NCBI GenBank assembly: GCA_035294785.1
Contig: DATGKF010000075.1
Coordinates: 1-17,030, forward strand
DNA length: 17,030 nucleotides
Origin: Poindextera sp035294785
GTDB taxonomy: Bacteria > Pseudomonadota > Alphaproteobacteria > Caulobacterales > Caulobacteraceae
Direction of reading: 5' to 3'
The first letter of the stretch is position 1. The number at the start of each line of letters is the position of its first letter. The notes under the pieces were generated by a model. That model did no database searches. It was not told the origin of the DNA and saw nothing but the letters and a program-made list of their open reading frames with translations. A program made the position numbers and the translations under genes. Positions 1 through 6,861 of this stretch are shown piece by piece.

Positions 1-254
1 GTCTGCTCGGGCGGATCCTCTCGGACGAGCGCCGTGAACGGGCGCTGGCGCTGGGCGCCGCGATGCGGCTCGGCTGCGACCTCTCGGGGCGAAGCGGCGC
101 GCTCCTCGGCCGCTCGACGCTGGCCATCGCCGGCGATGCACTGGTGTTGAAGACCGACCAGCGTTGGGCCGACATGCTGCTCGGAGAGCAGACCGCCAAG
201 CGCGCCGCCCAACTCGCCGACCGTCTCGACCTGGGCCTGAAGATCGGCCGCTAG
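1..254 (+). CDS. ppx: Exopolyphosphatase (Ppx/GppA family), C-terminal fragment
   Basis: This is the 3' end of a gene that begins before the window. The reading frame is open from base 3 (CTG CTC GGG...) to a TAG at 252-254, giving 83 visible residues. The segments ERALALGAAMRLGCDLSG, ALVLKTDQRWADMLLGEQ and AAQLADRLDLGLKI resemble the C-terminal domain of alphaproteobacterial Ppx/GppA phosphatases, where a helical region is followed by a short beta strand and a final helix. Ppx releases phosphate from the ends of polyphosphate chains in the cytoplasm; members of the family can also hydrolyse pppGpp. The catalytic N-terminal ASKHA-type domain lies outside the window, so the choice between Ppx and GppA rests on family resemblance alone. 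An ATG at 63 lies inside the domain and is not the real start. The gene converges on rnd with only 4 bases between the two stop codons. Confidence 0.72.
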   Translation, partial: LLGRILSDERRERALALGAAMRLGCDLSGRSGALLGRSTLAIAGDALVLKTDQRWADMLLGEQTAKRAAQLADRLDLGLKIGR

Positions 255-258
255 AGGC

Positions 259-1437
259 TCAGCCGTCCGCGGCTCGCGGCGCCCGGCGCACCTCGACCAC
301 CCGCACGCGCGCGCCGTCGAGCACCAGCGCCAGCTCGCCGCGCTTCAGCCGCAGCGCGTCGGCGCCGAAGGCCTGGAGCCGCCAGCCGTGCAACGCGCCC
401 ACGTCGGCGCGGTCGTCGGAGGCGATTTTCTCGAGATCGGCGACGGTGGCGATGAGCTTCGAGGCGACGCCGGCGTCCTCGGCGCGCGCCTTCAGGAGCA
501 CCTTGAGCAACTCGACGATCGCCCCCGCCGCGGGGTTCGGCGGGCCGGACGACGAGCGCTCAACGACCGGGGCGTAGCTCTCGGCCTTCTGCAGCGCAAG
601 GCGCACCACATCGACGATCTCGCTTCCGAACCGCGAGGTCGCAAACCCCTTCGGCAGTGAGCGCAGACGGCCGAGCGCGTCGGCGTCGACCGGCGTCTGC
701 GTGGCGATCTCGTCGATGGCGTCGTCTTTCAGGATGCGCCCGCGCGGCTGGTCGCGGGTCTGCGCCGTCCGTTCGCGCCAGGCGGCGACTCCGCGCAGCA
801 CGGCGAGATACTTGGTGGCGAACCGACGCGGCTTCAGCCTGCGCCAGGCGTTCTCCGGATCGACGTCGTAGTTGGCGGGGTCGGCCAGGGCTGCCATTTC
901 CTCGGTCACCCAGGCCAGGCGGCCGCCAGCGTCCAACCGCTCGCGCAGCATCGGGTAGAGCGCCGCCAGATGCGTCACGTCCCCGAGCGCATAGTCCAGC
1001 TGCGCCTGGCTGAGCGGCCGCCGCGCCCAGTCGGTGAACCGGCTCGACTTGTCGATCGCGACCTTCAGCATCTGGCGCACGAGCGCGTCGTAGGCCACCT
1101 GCTCGCCGAAGCCGGCGGCCATGGCGGCGATCTGGGTGTCGAACAGCGGCGACGGGATGACGCCGAGGTTGCAGAAGATCTCGATGTCCTGCCGCGCCGC
1201 GTGGAACACTTTCTCGGTCCGCGTGTCGGCCATCAGGGCAAGCAACGGCGCCAGGTCGATGCCCTCGGCCAGCGGGTCGATCACGCCAGCGTCTGTCGGG
1301 CCCGCCACCTGCACCAGGCAGAGCTTCGGCCAGTAGGTTGTCTCGCGCATGAACTCGGTGTCGACGGTCACGAACGGCTGGCCGGCCAGGCGGCCACAGA
1401 GATCGGCGAGCGCGGCGGTGGTGGTGATCGGCGTCAT
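259..1437 (-). CDS. rnd: Ribonuclease D
   Basis: This 392-residue protein is a 3'-to-5' exoribonuclease that trims tRNA precursors and other small RNAs in the cytoplasm. The DEDDy exonuclease motifs are all visible: Exo I in FVTVDTEFM (D26, E28), Exo II in KVFHAARQDIEIF (D84), and Exo III in YALGD (Y149, D153). An HRDC domain follows at about residues 205-285 (LRSLPKGFATSRFG near its end). A C-terminal extension of about 100 residues resembles the second HRDC-like region of bacterial RNase D; the total length is close to the usual 370-390. The ATG at 1437 gives a normal N-terminus directly before the first strand. The gene diverges from purM across 72 bases and converges on ppx. Confidence 0.95.
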   Translation of the reverse strand: MTPITTTAALADLCGRLAGQPFVTVDTEFMRETTYWPKLCLVQVAGPTDAGVIDPLAEGIDLAPLLALMADTRTEKVFHAARQDIEIFCNLGVIPSPLFDTQIAAMAAGFGEQVAYDALVRQMLKVAIDKSSRFTDWARRPLSQAQLDYALGDVTHLAALYPMLRERLDAGGRLAWVTEEMAALADPANYDVDPENAWRRLKPRRFATKYLAVLRGVAAWRERTAQTRDQPRGRILKDDAIDEIATQTPVDADALGRLRSLPKGFATSRFGSEIVDVVRLALQKAESYAPVVERSSSGPPNPAAGAIVELLKVLLKARAEDAGVASKLIATVADLEKIASDDRADVGALHGWRLQAFGADALRLKRGELALVLDGARVRVVEVRRAPRAADG

Positions 1438-1443
1438 CGGCTA

Positions 1444-1451
1444 GCTATAAC
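1444..1451 (+). promoter_or_regulatory. Predicted -10 element for purM
   Basis: GCTATAAC matches the Caulobacter housekeeping -10 consensus GCTANAWC at every position and points toward purM, 58 bases upstream of its ATG. The expected -35 (TTGACGS) would fall around 1424-1433, inside the rnd start region, and I see no good match there, so the call rests on the -10 alone. The sequence lies in the 72-base rnd/purM divergent spacer. Confidence 0.45.
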
Positions 1452-1509
1452 GCCGCGACTCGGGCGCTGGCCAAGGCTCGTTCGTCAACCGCGCCCGAGC
1501 GGAGCCAGG

Positions 1510-2535
1510 ATGACCGACCGCCCGAATGGTCTGACCTATGCGGACGCCGGCGTCGACATCGACGCGGGCGCGGCTCTGGTCGAGGCGATCAAGCCGCTGG
1601 CGAAAGCCACGCGCCGGCCCGGTGCGGACGCCAATCTGGGCGGGTTCGGCGCTCTGTTCGACCTGAAGGCGGCCGGCTACGTCGACCCGCTGCTGGTCAC
1701 CACCACCGACGGCTGCGGCACCAAGCTGAAGGTGGCGATCGAGACCGGGCTGCACGACACGGTGGGGATCGACCTGGTCGCCATGTGCGTCAACGACCTT
1801 TTGGCTCAGGGCGCGGAGCCGCTGCTCTTCCTCGACTACTATTCGACCGGCAAGCTGGACGTCGAAGCGGGCCGCCGCATCATCGCCGGCATCGCCGAGG
1901 GCTGCCGGCAGGCCGGTTGCGCGCTGGTGGGCGGCGAGACGGCCGAGATGCCGGGCCTCTACGCCGACGGCGACTACGACCTGGCCGGCTTTTCCTTGGG
2001 CGCCGTCGAGCGCGGGGCCGTGCTCCCCCGGCTGGCCGCACAGGCGGCGGGGGACATCCTGATCGGCGTCGCCTCGTCCGGGGCGCATTCGAACGGCTAT
2101 TCGCTGATCCGCAAGATCGTCGAGCGTTCGGGCCTGGGCTGGGACGCGCCCGCGCCGTTCGCACCGGCGCAGACGCTGGCCGAGGCGCTGATGACGCCGA
2201 CGCGCATCTACGTGGCGAGCGTTCTGCCGCTGGTCCGCGCCGGCCTCGTCGATGGGCTCGCCAACATCACCGGCGGCGGCCTGATCGAAAATCCGCCCCG
2301 CGCGGTCGCCGGCGGGCTTGTCCCCCGCTTCGACTGGGAAGCCTGGCGCCTTCCGGCGGTGTTCGACTGGCTGCAAAAAACCGGCGGCGTCGCCGACAAC
2401 GAGCTGCGCCGCACGCTCAACTGCGGCGTCGGGCTGGTGCTGATCGCCAAGCCGGCGAACGCCGACCGCCTGCTCGCCGGTCTCCACGATGCGGGCGAGA
2501 CGGCCTTCATCTGCGGCGAACTCACCGCGCGTTAG
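1510..2535 (+). CDS. purM: Phosphoribosylformylglycinamidine cyclo-ligase (AIR synthetase)
   Basis: PurM catalyses the fifth step of de novo purine synthesis, the ATP-dependent closure of FGAM to aminoimidazole ribonucleotide. The 341-residue length is normal. Family motifs in order are TYADAGVDIDAG at the N-terminus, the TTTDGCGTKLKVA segment, GIDLVAMCVNDLLAQGAEPL, ALVGGETAEMPGLY, GVASSGAHSNGYSLIRK, ITGGGLIENPPR and NCGVGLVLI. The reading frame stays open upstream into the rnd region, but the ATG at 1510 gives the family N-terminus and has a GGAG ribosome-binding sequence at 1501-1504, five bases before it. The stop at 2533-2535 is 16 bases from the stop of the convergent ATP-grasp-like gene. 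purN is nearby but on the opposite strand, so the two are not in the common purM-purN operon. Confidence 0.97.
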   Translation: MTDRPNGLTYADAGVDIDAGAALVEAIKPLAKATRRPGADANLGGFGALFDLKAAGYVDPLLVTTTDGCGTKLKVAIETGLHDTVGIDLVAMCVNDLLAQGAEPLLFLDYYSTGKLDVEAGRRIIAGIAEGCRQAGCALVGGETAEMPGLYADGDYDLAGFSLGAVERGAVLPRLAAQAAGDILIGVASSGAHSNGYSLIRKIVERSGLGWDAPAPFAPAQTLAEALMTPTRIYVASVLPLVRAGLVDGLANITGGGLIENPPRAVAGGLVPRFDWEAWRLPAVFDWLQKTGGVADNELRRTLNCGVGLVLIAKPANADRLLAGLHDAGETAFICGELTAR

Positions 2536-2551
2536 TTCCGAAACCGCGATC

Positions 2552-3586
2552 TCACTGGGCGGCGAGCCGCCGGGCGACGCAGCGCGCGATCTCAGCTGGC
2601 GCTTGGTCGGGGATGGGCAACACCGCGCTGACGTTAATCTCGCAGAGCACGTAGGTGTCCTCGCCGTCGGGCGTTCGGGGGCCGAAGAGGAAGTCGGCAT
2701 CCCAGATTGCCGGCAGGTCGGCTGGGTCGATCTGGAGTCGGCGGATCATGGCCGGGATCCAGTCGTCTTCCATCTTGGCCCTGAGCGTCCGGAACGCGGG
2801 ATCGTCGGCGGCGGACATGATCCGCGGTCCCGGCTCTCCGGAGTCGGGCGGCAAGAGCGCCTTGATCAGTTGGCGACCGAAACCCACGACGCGACCCTCG
2901 ACGGCATAACAGCGGATCATCCCGTCCGGCAGCCGCGCCTGGAACGGCTGGTCGAGCAATCGGCCCGCGCCGGCGAAATAGCCATCGCAACGGTCCATGA
3001 ACGCTGACAGCCGCATCTGCTCGATTTGGCTGCCGCGCTGGGCGTGCAACACTTCGACCAGCGGCTCGGCGCTTGGCGCGGCGCTGCGAGCGCGTTCGAC
3101 CTTCCACACGCCCTGGCCGCCGTTGCCGCGGTTCTGCTTCAGCACGCGCGGGCCGCTCGCGAGCTGCGCAGGAAAGCGGGCCCGAAAGTCTGGCGGCGAC
3201 GTGTAGAGCTGGGTGTCGGTTCCCCAGCCGAGGTCGCGGGTGCGGTAGAGCACCTCCTTGACCCCCATCTTCAGGATGACGTCAGGGTGGGCGCTGACCC
3301 AGACACCCTGCGCGGCCACGTCGCGGAGCAGCGGATCCAGTTGGCCGCGGTCGCGCCCGCCCGAGAGCGGGTCGACCCAGACGAGCACGCCGGCCGCGCC
3401 CAGCAGCTGCTCACGAACCTCGCCGGCGGCTTCCTCGCAATAGACCACGGGGGCGGCGTCGACGCCCTCTCGAGCAAGGGCCTCGAAGATGGGCGTCAAG
3501 CGACCGGTTGGGGCATTGGCCTGGGCGCGCGCGGCCAGGTCGCCGCGCCAAAGCAGCGCGACGCGCGGGTTGGAGCCGGTTGTCAT
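2552..3586 (-). CDS. Uncharacterised ATP-grasp-like protein (possible Cj0069 family)
   Basis: This 344-residue protein has no function I can name. It resembles glutathione synthetase/RimK-type ATP-grasp enzymes and may belong to the group annotated as the Cj0069 family; that name is from memory. Visible features are an N-terminal ALLWRGD strand, a glycine-rich loop VLKQNRGNGGQGVWKV (about residues 148-163, typical of an ATP-grasp nucleotide lid), and a C-terminal block with WDADFLFG (296-302) and LCEINVS (E316, N318), resembling the acidic metal-binding strand of ATP-grasp folds. Substrate and product are unknown. The frame is open a further 99 codons upstream, but that part is arginine- and proline-rich and overlaps purN. 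The ATG at 3586 has GAGG six bases upstream and gives a clean first strand. The gene is 130 bases downstream of purN on the same strand. Confidence 0.8.
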   Translation of the reverse strand: MTTGSNPRVALLWRGDLAARAQANAPTGRLTPIFEALAREGVDAAPVVYCEEAAGEVREQLLGAAGVLVWVDPLSGGRDRGQLDPLLRDVAAQGVWVSAHPDVILKMGVKEVLYRTRDLGWGTDTQLYTSPPDFRARFPAQLASGPRVLKQNRGNGGQGVWKVERARSAAPSAEPLVEVLHAQRGSQIEQMRLSAFMDRCDGYFAGAGRLLDQPFQARLPDGMIRCYAVEGRVVGFGRQLIKALLPPDSGEPGPRIMSAADDPAFRTLRAKMEDDWIPAMIRRLQIDPADLPAIWDADFLFGPRTPDGEDTYVLCEINVSAVLPIPDQAPAEIARCVARRLAAQ

Positions 3587-3606
3587 GAGGAGCCTCGGTC
3601 CATCAT
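3583..3606 (-). other. Possible seven-codon leader ORF upstream of the ATP-grasp-like gene
   Basis: On the minus strand, the purine-rich GGAAGGGAG is followed four bases later by ATG ATG GAC CGA GGC TCC TCA TGA, encoding MMDRGSS. Its TGA overlaps the ATG at 3586 of the downstream gene as ATGA. This mini-ORF has the better ribosome-binding sequence of the two starts, so it could feed ribosomes to the main gene by termination-reinitiation. It could equally be chance in a GC-rich spacer. Confidence 0.25.
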
Positions 3607-3716
3607 CGCACTCCCTTCCACGCGCCAGCGCGCGGAGATCAGGAGCGGGTCTTGGACGGCGGGCCGTCTTCAGCCGGGCGCCCGCTTGAAGGCCCGACGC
3701 GGCGAACCTAGCGCGA

Positions 3717-4328
3717 TCAGCCGGGTTTGACCACGCCGCCGCGGGCGGCGATGGCCTGCAGCGTTTCGATGAAGAGCGCGCCCTCGATGGCGACCACGCG
3801 GGCGCCCAGACTCTCGACCGTATCGCCCGCCAGCACCGGGACGGCGCGCTGGGCGAGGACCGCGCCGTGGTCGTATTCCTCATCGACCAGGTGCACCGAG
3901 GCGCCGCTCTCGCGCTCGCCGGACGCCAGCACCGCCTCGTGCACGAAGCGGCCGTACATGCCTTTGCCGCCGAACTTGGGCAACAGCGCCGGGTGCACGT
4001 TCAGCATCCGCCCGCGGTAGGCCGCCAGCGTCAGCGGTCCGACCATGCGCAGATAGCCGGAGAGAACGACCAGGTCGGCGCGCTCGGCCACTAGTGCGTC
4101 GGCGATCAGCCGATCGGCGGCCGCCTCGGATCCTGCCGTCTTGGCGCTGATGTGCGCCGCGGCGACGCCGTGCTCGCGAGCGAAGTCGAGCGCCGCCGCA
4201 TCGGGGTTGTTGCTGACGACGATGACGGGCTCGGCGTCGAGTCGGCCGGCTTCGCCGGCGGCGACAATGGCGCGCATGCTGGTGCCGGCGTGGGAGGCGA
4301 GAAAGCCGAGGCGCAGCGCCGCGGGCAT
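3717..4328 (-). CDS. purN: Phosphoribosylglycinamide formyltransferase (PurN-type, atypical)
   Basis: PurN transfers the formyl group of 10-formyltetrahydrofolate to GAR, the third step of purine synthesis. The 203-residue length is normal. The catalytic Asn-His-Asp set is present: N110 and H112 in MLNVHPALLPKF, and D153 in EEYDHG. Other family marks are VVSNNPDAAALDFA and LVVLSGYLRMVG. Two segments differ from the textbook enzyme. The N-terminal phosphate loop reads FLASHAGTSMRAIV rather than the usual GxGSNLQAI form, and the segment after the catalytic His reads FGGKGMYGRFVHEAV in place of FPGLHTH-type sequence. This second pattern recalls Bacteroidetes-type PurN. The ATG at 4328 lies one base after the ndk stop (TGAGATG), indicating translational coupling. 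A divergent formyltransferase-hydrolase role is less likely. Confidence 0.88.
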   Translation of the reverse strand: MPAALRLGFLASHAGTSMRAIVAAGEAGRLDAEPVIVVSNNPDAAALDFAREHGVAAAHISAKTAGSEAAADRLIADALVAERADLVVLSGYLRMVGPLTLAAYRGRMLNVHPALLPKFGGKGMYGRFVHEAVLASGERESGASVHLVDEEYDHGAVLAQRAVPVLAGDTVESLGARVVAIEGALFIETLQAIAARGGVVKPG

Positions 4329-4329
4329 C

Positions 4330-4749
4330 TCAGCCGACGATCTGGTCCTCGGTGAAGAACTGGCCGATCTCGGCGGTGGCGTTCTCCGGGCTGTCGGAGC
4401 CGTGCACGGAATTTCCGGTGAAACTCTCCGCGTAGAGTGCGCGGATCGTGCCCGGCGCGGCGTTGGCGGGGTTGGTCGCCCCCATCACCTCGCGATAGCG
4501 GGTGATGGCGTTCTCGCCTTCGAGCACCTGCACCACGACCGGGCCGGAGGTCATGAGCTCGACCAGTTCGCCGAAGAAGGGCTTGTCCCTGTGCACCGCA
4601 TAGAAGGCCTCGGCTTGCGGCCGCGTCATGCGGATGCGCCGCTGGGCGACGATCCGCAGGCCCGCGTCCTCGATCACCGCATTGACCTTGCCGGTCAGGT
4701 TGCGGCGCGTGGCGTCCGGCTTGATGATCGAGAAGGTGCGTTCGGTCAT
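4330..4749 (-). CDS. ndk: Nucleoside diphosphate kinase
   Basis: Ndk transfers the gamma phosphate of ATP to nucleoside diphosphates through a phosphohistidine, keeping NTP and dNTP pools balanced in the cytoplasm. The 139-residue length is standard. The protein begins with MTERTFSIIKPDA and carries the active-site histidine H116 in the family signature NSVHGSDS. Other family sequence includes GPVVVQVLEGENAI and MGATNPANAAPGTIR. The ATG at 4749 gives the canonical N-terminus. No strong ribosome-binding sequence is visible; the region just upstream contains only AAAGAGCGG. The gene leads a minus-strand group with purN (one-base gap) and the ATP-grasp-like gene, and a plausible promoter lies at 4800-4828. 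Confidence 0.97.
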   Translation of the reverse strand: MTERTFSIIKPDATRRNLTGKVNAVIEDAGLRIVAQRRIRMTRPQAEAFYAVHRDKPFFGELVELMTSGPVVVQVLEGENAITRYREVMGATNPANAAPGTIRALYAESFTGNSVHGSDSPENATAEIGQFFTEDQIVG

Positions 4750-5001
4750 GGGTCGGGCCAGCCGCTCTTTCGGGGATTTGGAAAGTCGAAGGGTGCGGGC
4801 TTATAACGACGCCCGTTCGCGCCGCCAAGGCGGGCGGACGTGGACGTCAAGGAAGCGATGCAGGGCATGACGGGACTGAGACTGACGCACTTGCGCTAGC
4901 GCTCCGCGGGCGATGCGCCCGCTCAGCGGCTCGGGGCCTTCCGCGGCGCCCGGACCGTCCACGATCCCGCTTGTCTCGACCTCCGTTTAAGAGCGCTTCC
5001 C
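4750..5001. other. Divergent intergenic region between ndk and the ABC-F gene
   Basis: This 252-base spacer is the longest gap in the window and holds no convincing gene. It contains the predicted ndk promoter (4800-4828), a perfect 10-base palindrome GCGCTAGCGC (4893-4902) and directly after it a 7-bp inverted repeat GCGGGCG-ATG-CGCCCGC (4906-4922). No T-run follows the hairpin on the + strand, so a simple intrinsic terminator is unlikely. I could not identify a convincing promoter for the ABC-F gene; the TTTAAGAG near 4987-4994 is only a weak candidate. Confidence 0.6.
4800..4828 (-). promoter_or_regulatory. Predicted promoter for ndk-purN
   Basis: On the minus strand, TTGGCGG (4828-4822) matches six of seven positions of the Caulobacter -35 consensus TTGACGS. 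A 14-base spacer follows, then GTTATAAG (4807-4800), which matches six of eight positions of GCTANAWC. The -10 lies about 50 bases upstream of the ndk ATG. Spacing and orientation fit a housekeeping promoter driving ndk and the coupled purN. Confidence 0.45.
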
Positions 5002-6861
5002 ATGTTTCGCATTTCCCATCTCGTCTTCGACGCTTACGGGCGCCGGTTTTTCGACTCCGCCTCCCTCTTCCTGCCCGCCGGAACCAAAGCGGGGCTGGTC
5101 GGCCGCAATGGCGCGGGCAAGACGACGCTGTTCAAGCTGATCAAGGGCGAACTCGAACCCGGCGGCGGCGAGATCGTCCTGCCCAAGGCCGCCCGCATCG
5201 GCGCCGTCGACCAGGAGCATCCGGCAAGCCCGGTGGCGCTGCTCGACACGGTGCTGGCGGCCGATGCCGAACGGGCGTCCCTGATGGCGGCGCTCGAAAC
5301 CGCCGCGCCCGATCACCTGGGCGAAATCTACGCCCGGCTGACCGAAATCGACGCCGACCGGGCCCCGTCGCGCGCGGCCGAGATCCTGCATGGTCTCGGC
5401 TTCTCCAACGACGACTTGGCGCGGCCGATGGCCGAGTTCTCCGGCGGCTGGCGCATGCGCGTCGCGCTGGCCGCGGCGCTCTTCGCCGAGCCGGACCTGC
5501 TGCTGCTGGACGAGCCGACCAACTACCTCGATCTGGAGGGCGCGCTCTGGCTGGAGGCGCGGCTGCGCAAGTACCCGAAGACGGCGCTGGTCATCAGCCA
5601 CGACCGGGAGCTCCTCAATCGCTCGGTCGAGCGGATCGTGCACCTGCGCGAGGGCAAGCTCGACCTCTACACCGGCGGCTTCGACGCTTTCGAGCGCGAA
5701 CGAGCGGAGAAGCTTCGTCTGCAAGCGGCGACGCGGGCGAAGGTCGAGGCGAGGCGCGCCCATATGCAGGCCTTCGTCGACCGCTTCCGCGCCAAGGCGT
5801 CGAAGGCGGCGATGGCCCAGTCGAGGCTGAAGATGATCGCCAGGCTGCCGGTCGTGGCGGCCGTGGTGGCGGAACACACCGCGCCGTTCCTCCTCCCCTC
5901 GCCGCCGCGACCGCTGGCCCCGCCGCTCGTGCGCATCGAGGGCGGCGCCGTCGGCTATGACGGTCCGCCTGTCCTCAAGCGGCTGAATTTGCGCCTCGAT
6001 GTCGACGACCGGATTGGGCTCCTGGGCGTGAACGGCGCCGGCAAGTCGACCTTCGCCAAACTGCTGGCGGGCGCGCTCCCGCTGGCCGGCGGAACGATGC
6101 ACCGCGACAGCAAGCTGCGCTGCGGCTGGTTCCACCAGCATCAGATCGAGGCGCTGGACCCGACGGACACGCCGCTGGCGATCATCAACCGCGCCTACCC
6201 CGAGCTGTCCGAGCCGCAGCGCCGCTCGAAGGTCGCCCAGTTCGGCATGACCCGCGAGAAAGTGGAGACGACCGTCGCCGACCTCTCAGGCGGCGAGCGG
6301 GCGCGGCTGCTCCTCAACCTGGTCGCCATGCGGGCGCCGCACCTCTTGATCCTCGACGAGCCGACCAACCACCTGGACATCGACAGCCGCCGGGCCTTGC
6401 TCGACGCGTTGAACGACTACGAAGGCGCCGTCATCCTGATCACACACGATCGCTCGCTGATGGAGATGGTCGCCGATCAACTGTGGCTGACCGCGGGCGG
6501 CACGATCCAGCCCTTCGACGGCGACCTCGAGGACTATGCGAAATACGTCCTCGATGCGGCCCGCGTCGCCGCGCGCGGGCCGCGCGCCGAGCCCCCTCCT
6601 CCGCCGCCGAAGCCCGCGCCGCTGGCGTTGGCGCCCCTCAGGCGCCGGCTGGACGCGGCCGAGGCCGCGCTGGCGCGCGAGACCGGCGCCGCCGCCGAGA
6701 TCGACACGGCGCTTGGCGATCCGGCGCTGTTCGCCCGCGATCCGGAGCGGGCGGCCGAGCTCGGCCGGCGTCGTGCGCGGATGCAGGCGCGTCTCGACAA
6801 GGCGGAGGCTGTCTGGTTGGCGGCGGCCGAGGACTACGAACGGGCGGTTAGCCGCACTTGA
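5002..6861 (+). CDS. ABC-F family ATPase (YheS/Uup-like)
   Basis: This 619-residue protein has two ATP-binding cassettes in one chain and no membrane segments, which is the ABC-F layout. ABC-F proteins work on the ribosome E site or in related translation roles rather than as transporters. Cassette 1 has Walker A GRNGAGKTT (34-42), signature FSGGWRMR (about 146-153), Walker B LLLLDEPTNYLD (D170, E171) and SHD (H200). Cassette 2 has Walker A GVNGAGKST (342-350), signature LSGGERAR (428-435), Walker B LLILDEPTNHLD (D452, E453) and THD (H482). The charged inter-cassette linker is at about 228-305. A proline run (531-540) leads into a C-terminal coiled coil (about 545-619), as in YheS/Uup relatives. 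Both catalytic sites look intact. The ATG at 5002 gives the normal first strand. The stop overlaps the convergent I78-like gene by 14 bases. Confidence 0.95.
   Translation: MFRISHLVFDAYGRRFFDSASLFLPAGTKAGLVGRNGAGKTTLFKLIKGELEPGGGEIVLPKAARIGAVDQEHPASPVALLDTVLAADAERASLMAALETAAPDHLGEIYARLTEIDADRAPSRAAEILHGLGFSNDDLARPMAEFSGGWRMRVALAAALFAEPDLLLLDEPTNYLDLEGALWLEARLRKYPKTALVISHDRELLNRSVERIVHLREGKLDLYTGGFDAFERERAEKLRLQAATRAKVEARRAHMQAFVDRFRAKASKAAMAQSRLKMIARLPVVAAVVAEHTAPFLLPSPPRPLAPPLVRIEGGAVGYDGPPVLKRLNLRLDVDDRIGLLGVNGAGKSTFAKLLAGALPLAGGTMHRDSKLRCGWFHQHQIEALDPTDTPLAIINRAYPELSEPQRRSKVAQFGMTREKVETTVADLSGGERARLLLNLVAMRAPHLLILDEPTNHLDIDSRRALLDALNDYEGAVILITHDRSLMEMVADQLWLTAGGTIQPFDGDLEDYAKYVLDAARVAARGPRAEPPPPPPKPAPLALAPLRRRLDAAEAALARETGAAAEIDTALGDPALFARDPERAAELGRRRARMQARLDKAEAVWLAAAEDYERAVSRT

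Noticed and set aside
1483..1488. Perfect TTGACG on the - strand as the -35 of an rnd promoter
   Set aside because: No acceptable -10 element follows at the 10-14 or 16-18 base spacing; the nearest TATA-like word is about 32 bases away.
970..1509. Upstream extension of the purM frame to 521 codons
   Set aside because: It overlaps rnd on the other strand, has no PurM-like sequence, and the ATG at 1510 has a ribosome-binding sequence and the family N-terminus.
2558..2571. GGCGGC-GA-GCCGCC inverted repeat as a terminator for purM
   Set aside because: It lies inside the coding end of the convergent gene, has a very short loop and no T-run follows. Such repeats are common in GC-rich coding sequence.
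1441..2700. 419-codon open frame on the - strand, antisense to purM
   Set aside because: Low-complexity shadow of purM with no recognisable domain.
3675..3684. CGGGCGCCCG palindrome between purN and the ATP-grasp-like gene
   Set aside because: It does not extend beyond ten bases and has no T-run, so it is not a convincing terminator or operator.
3587..3883. 99-codon upstream extension of the ATP-grasp-like gene
   Set aside because: It overlaps the end of purN in another frame, is Arg/Pro/Ser-rich, and the ATG at 3586 gives a normal first strand with a GAGG sequence before it.
4987..6141. 384-codon open frame on the - strand, opposite the ABC-F gene
   Set aside because: No domain resemblance, and it lies opposite a protein with two complete ATP-binding cassettes.
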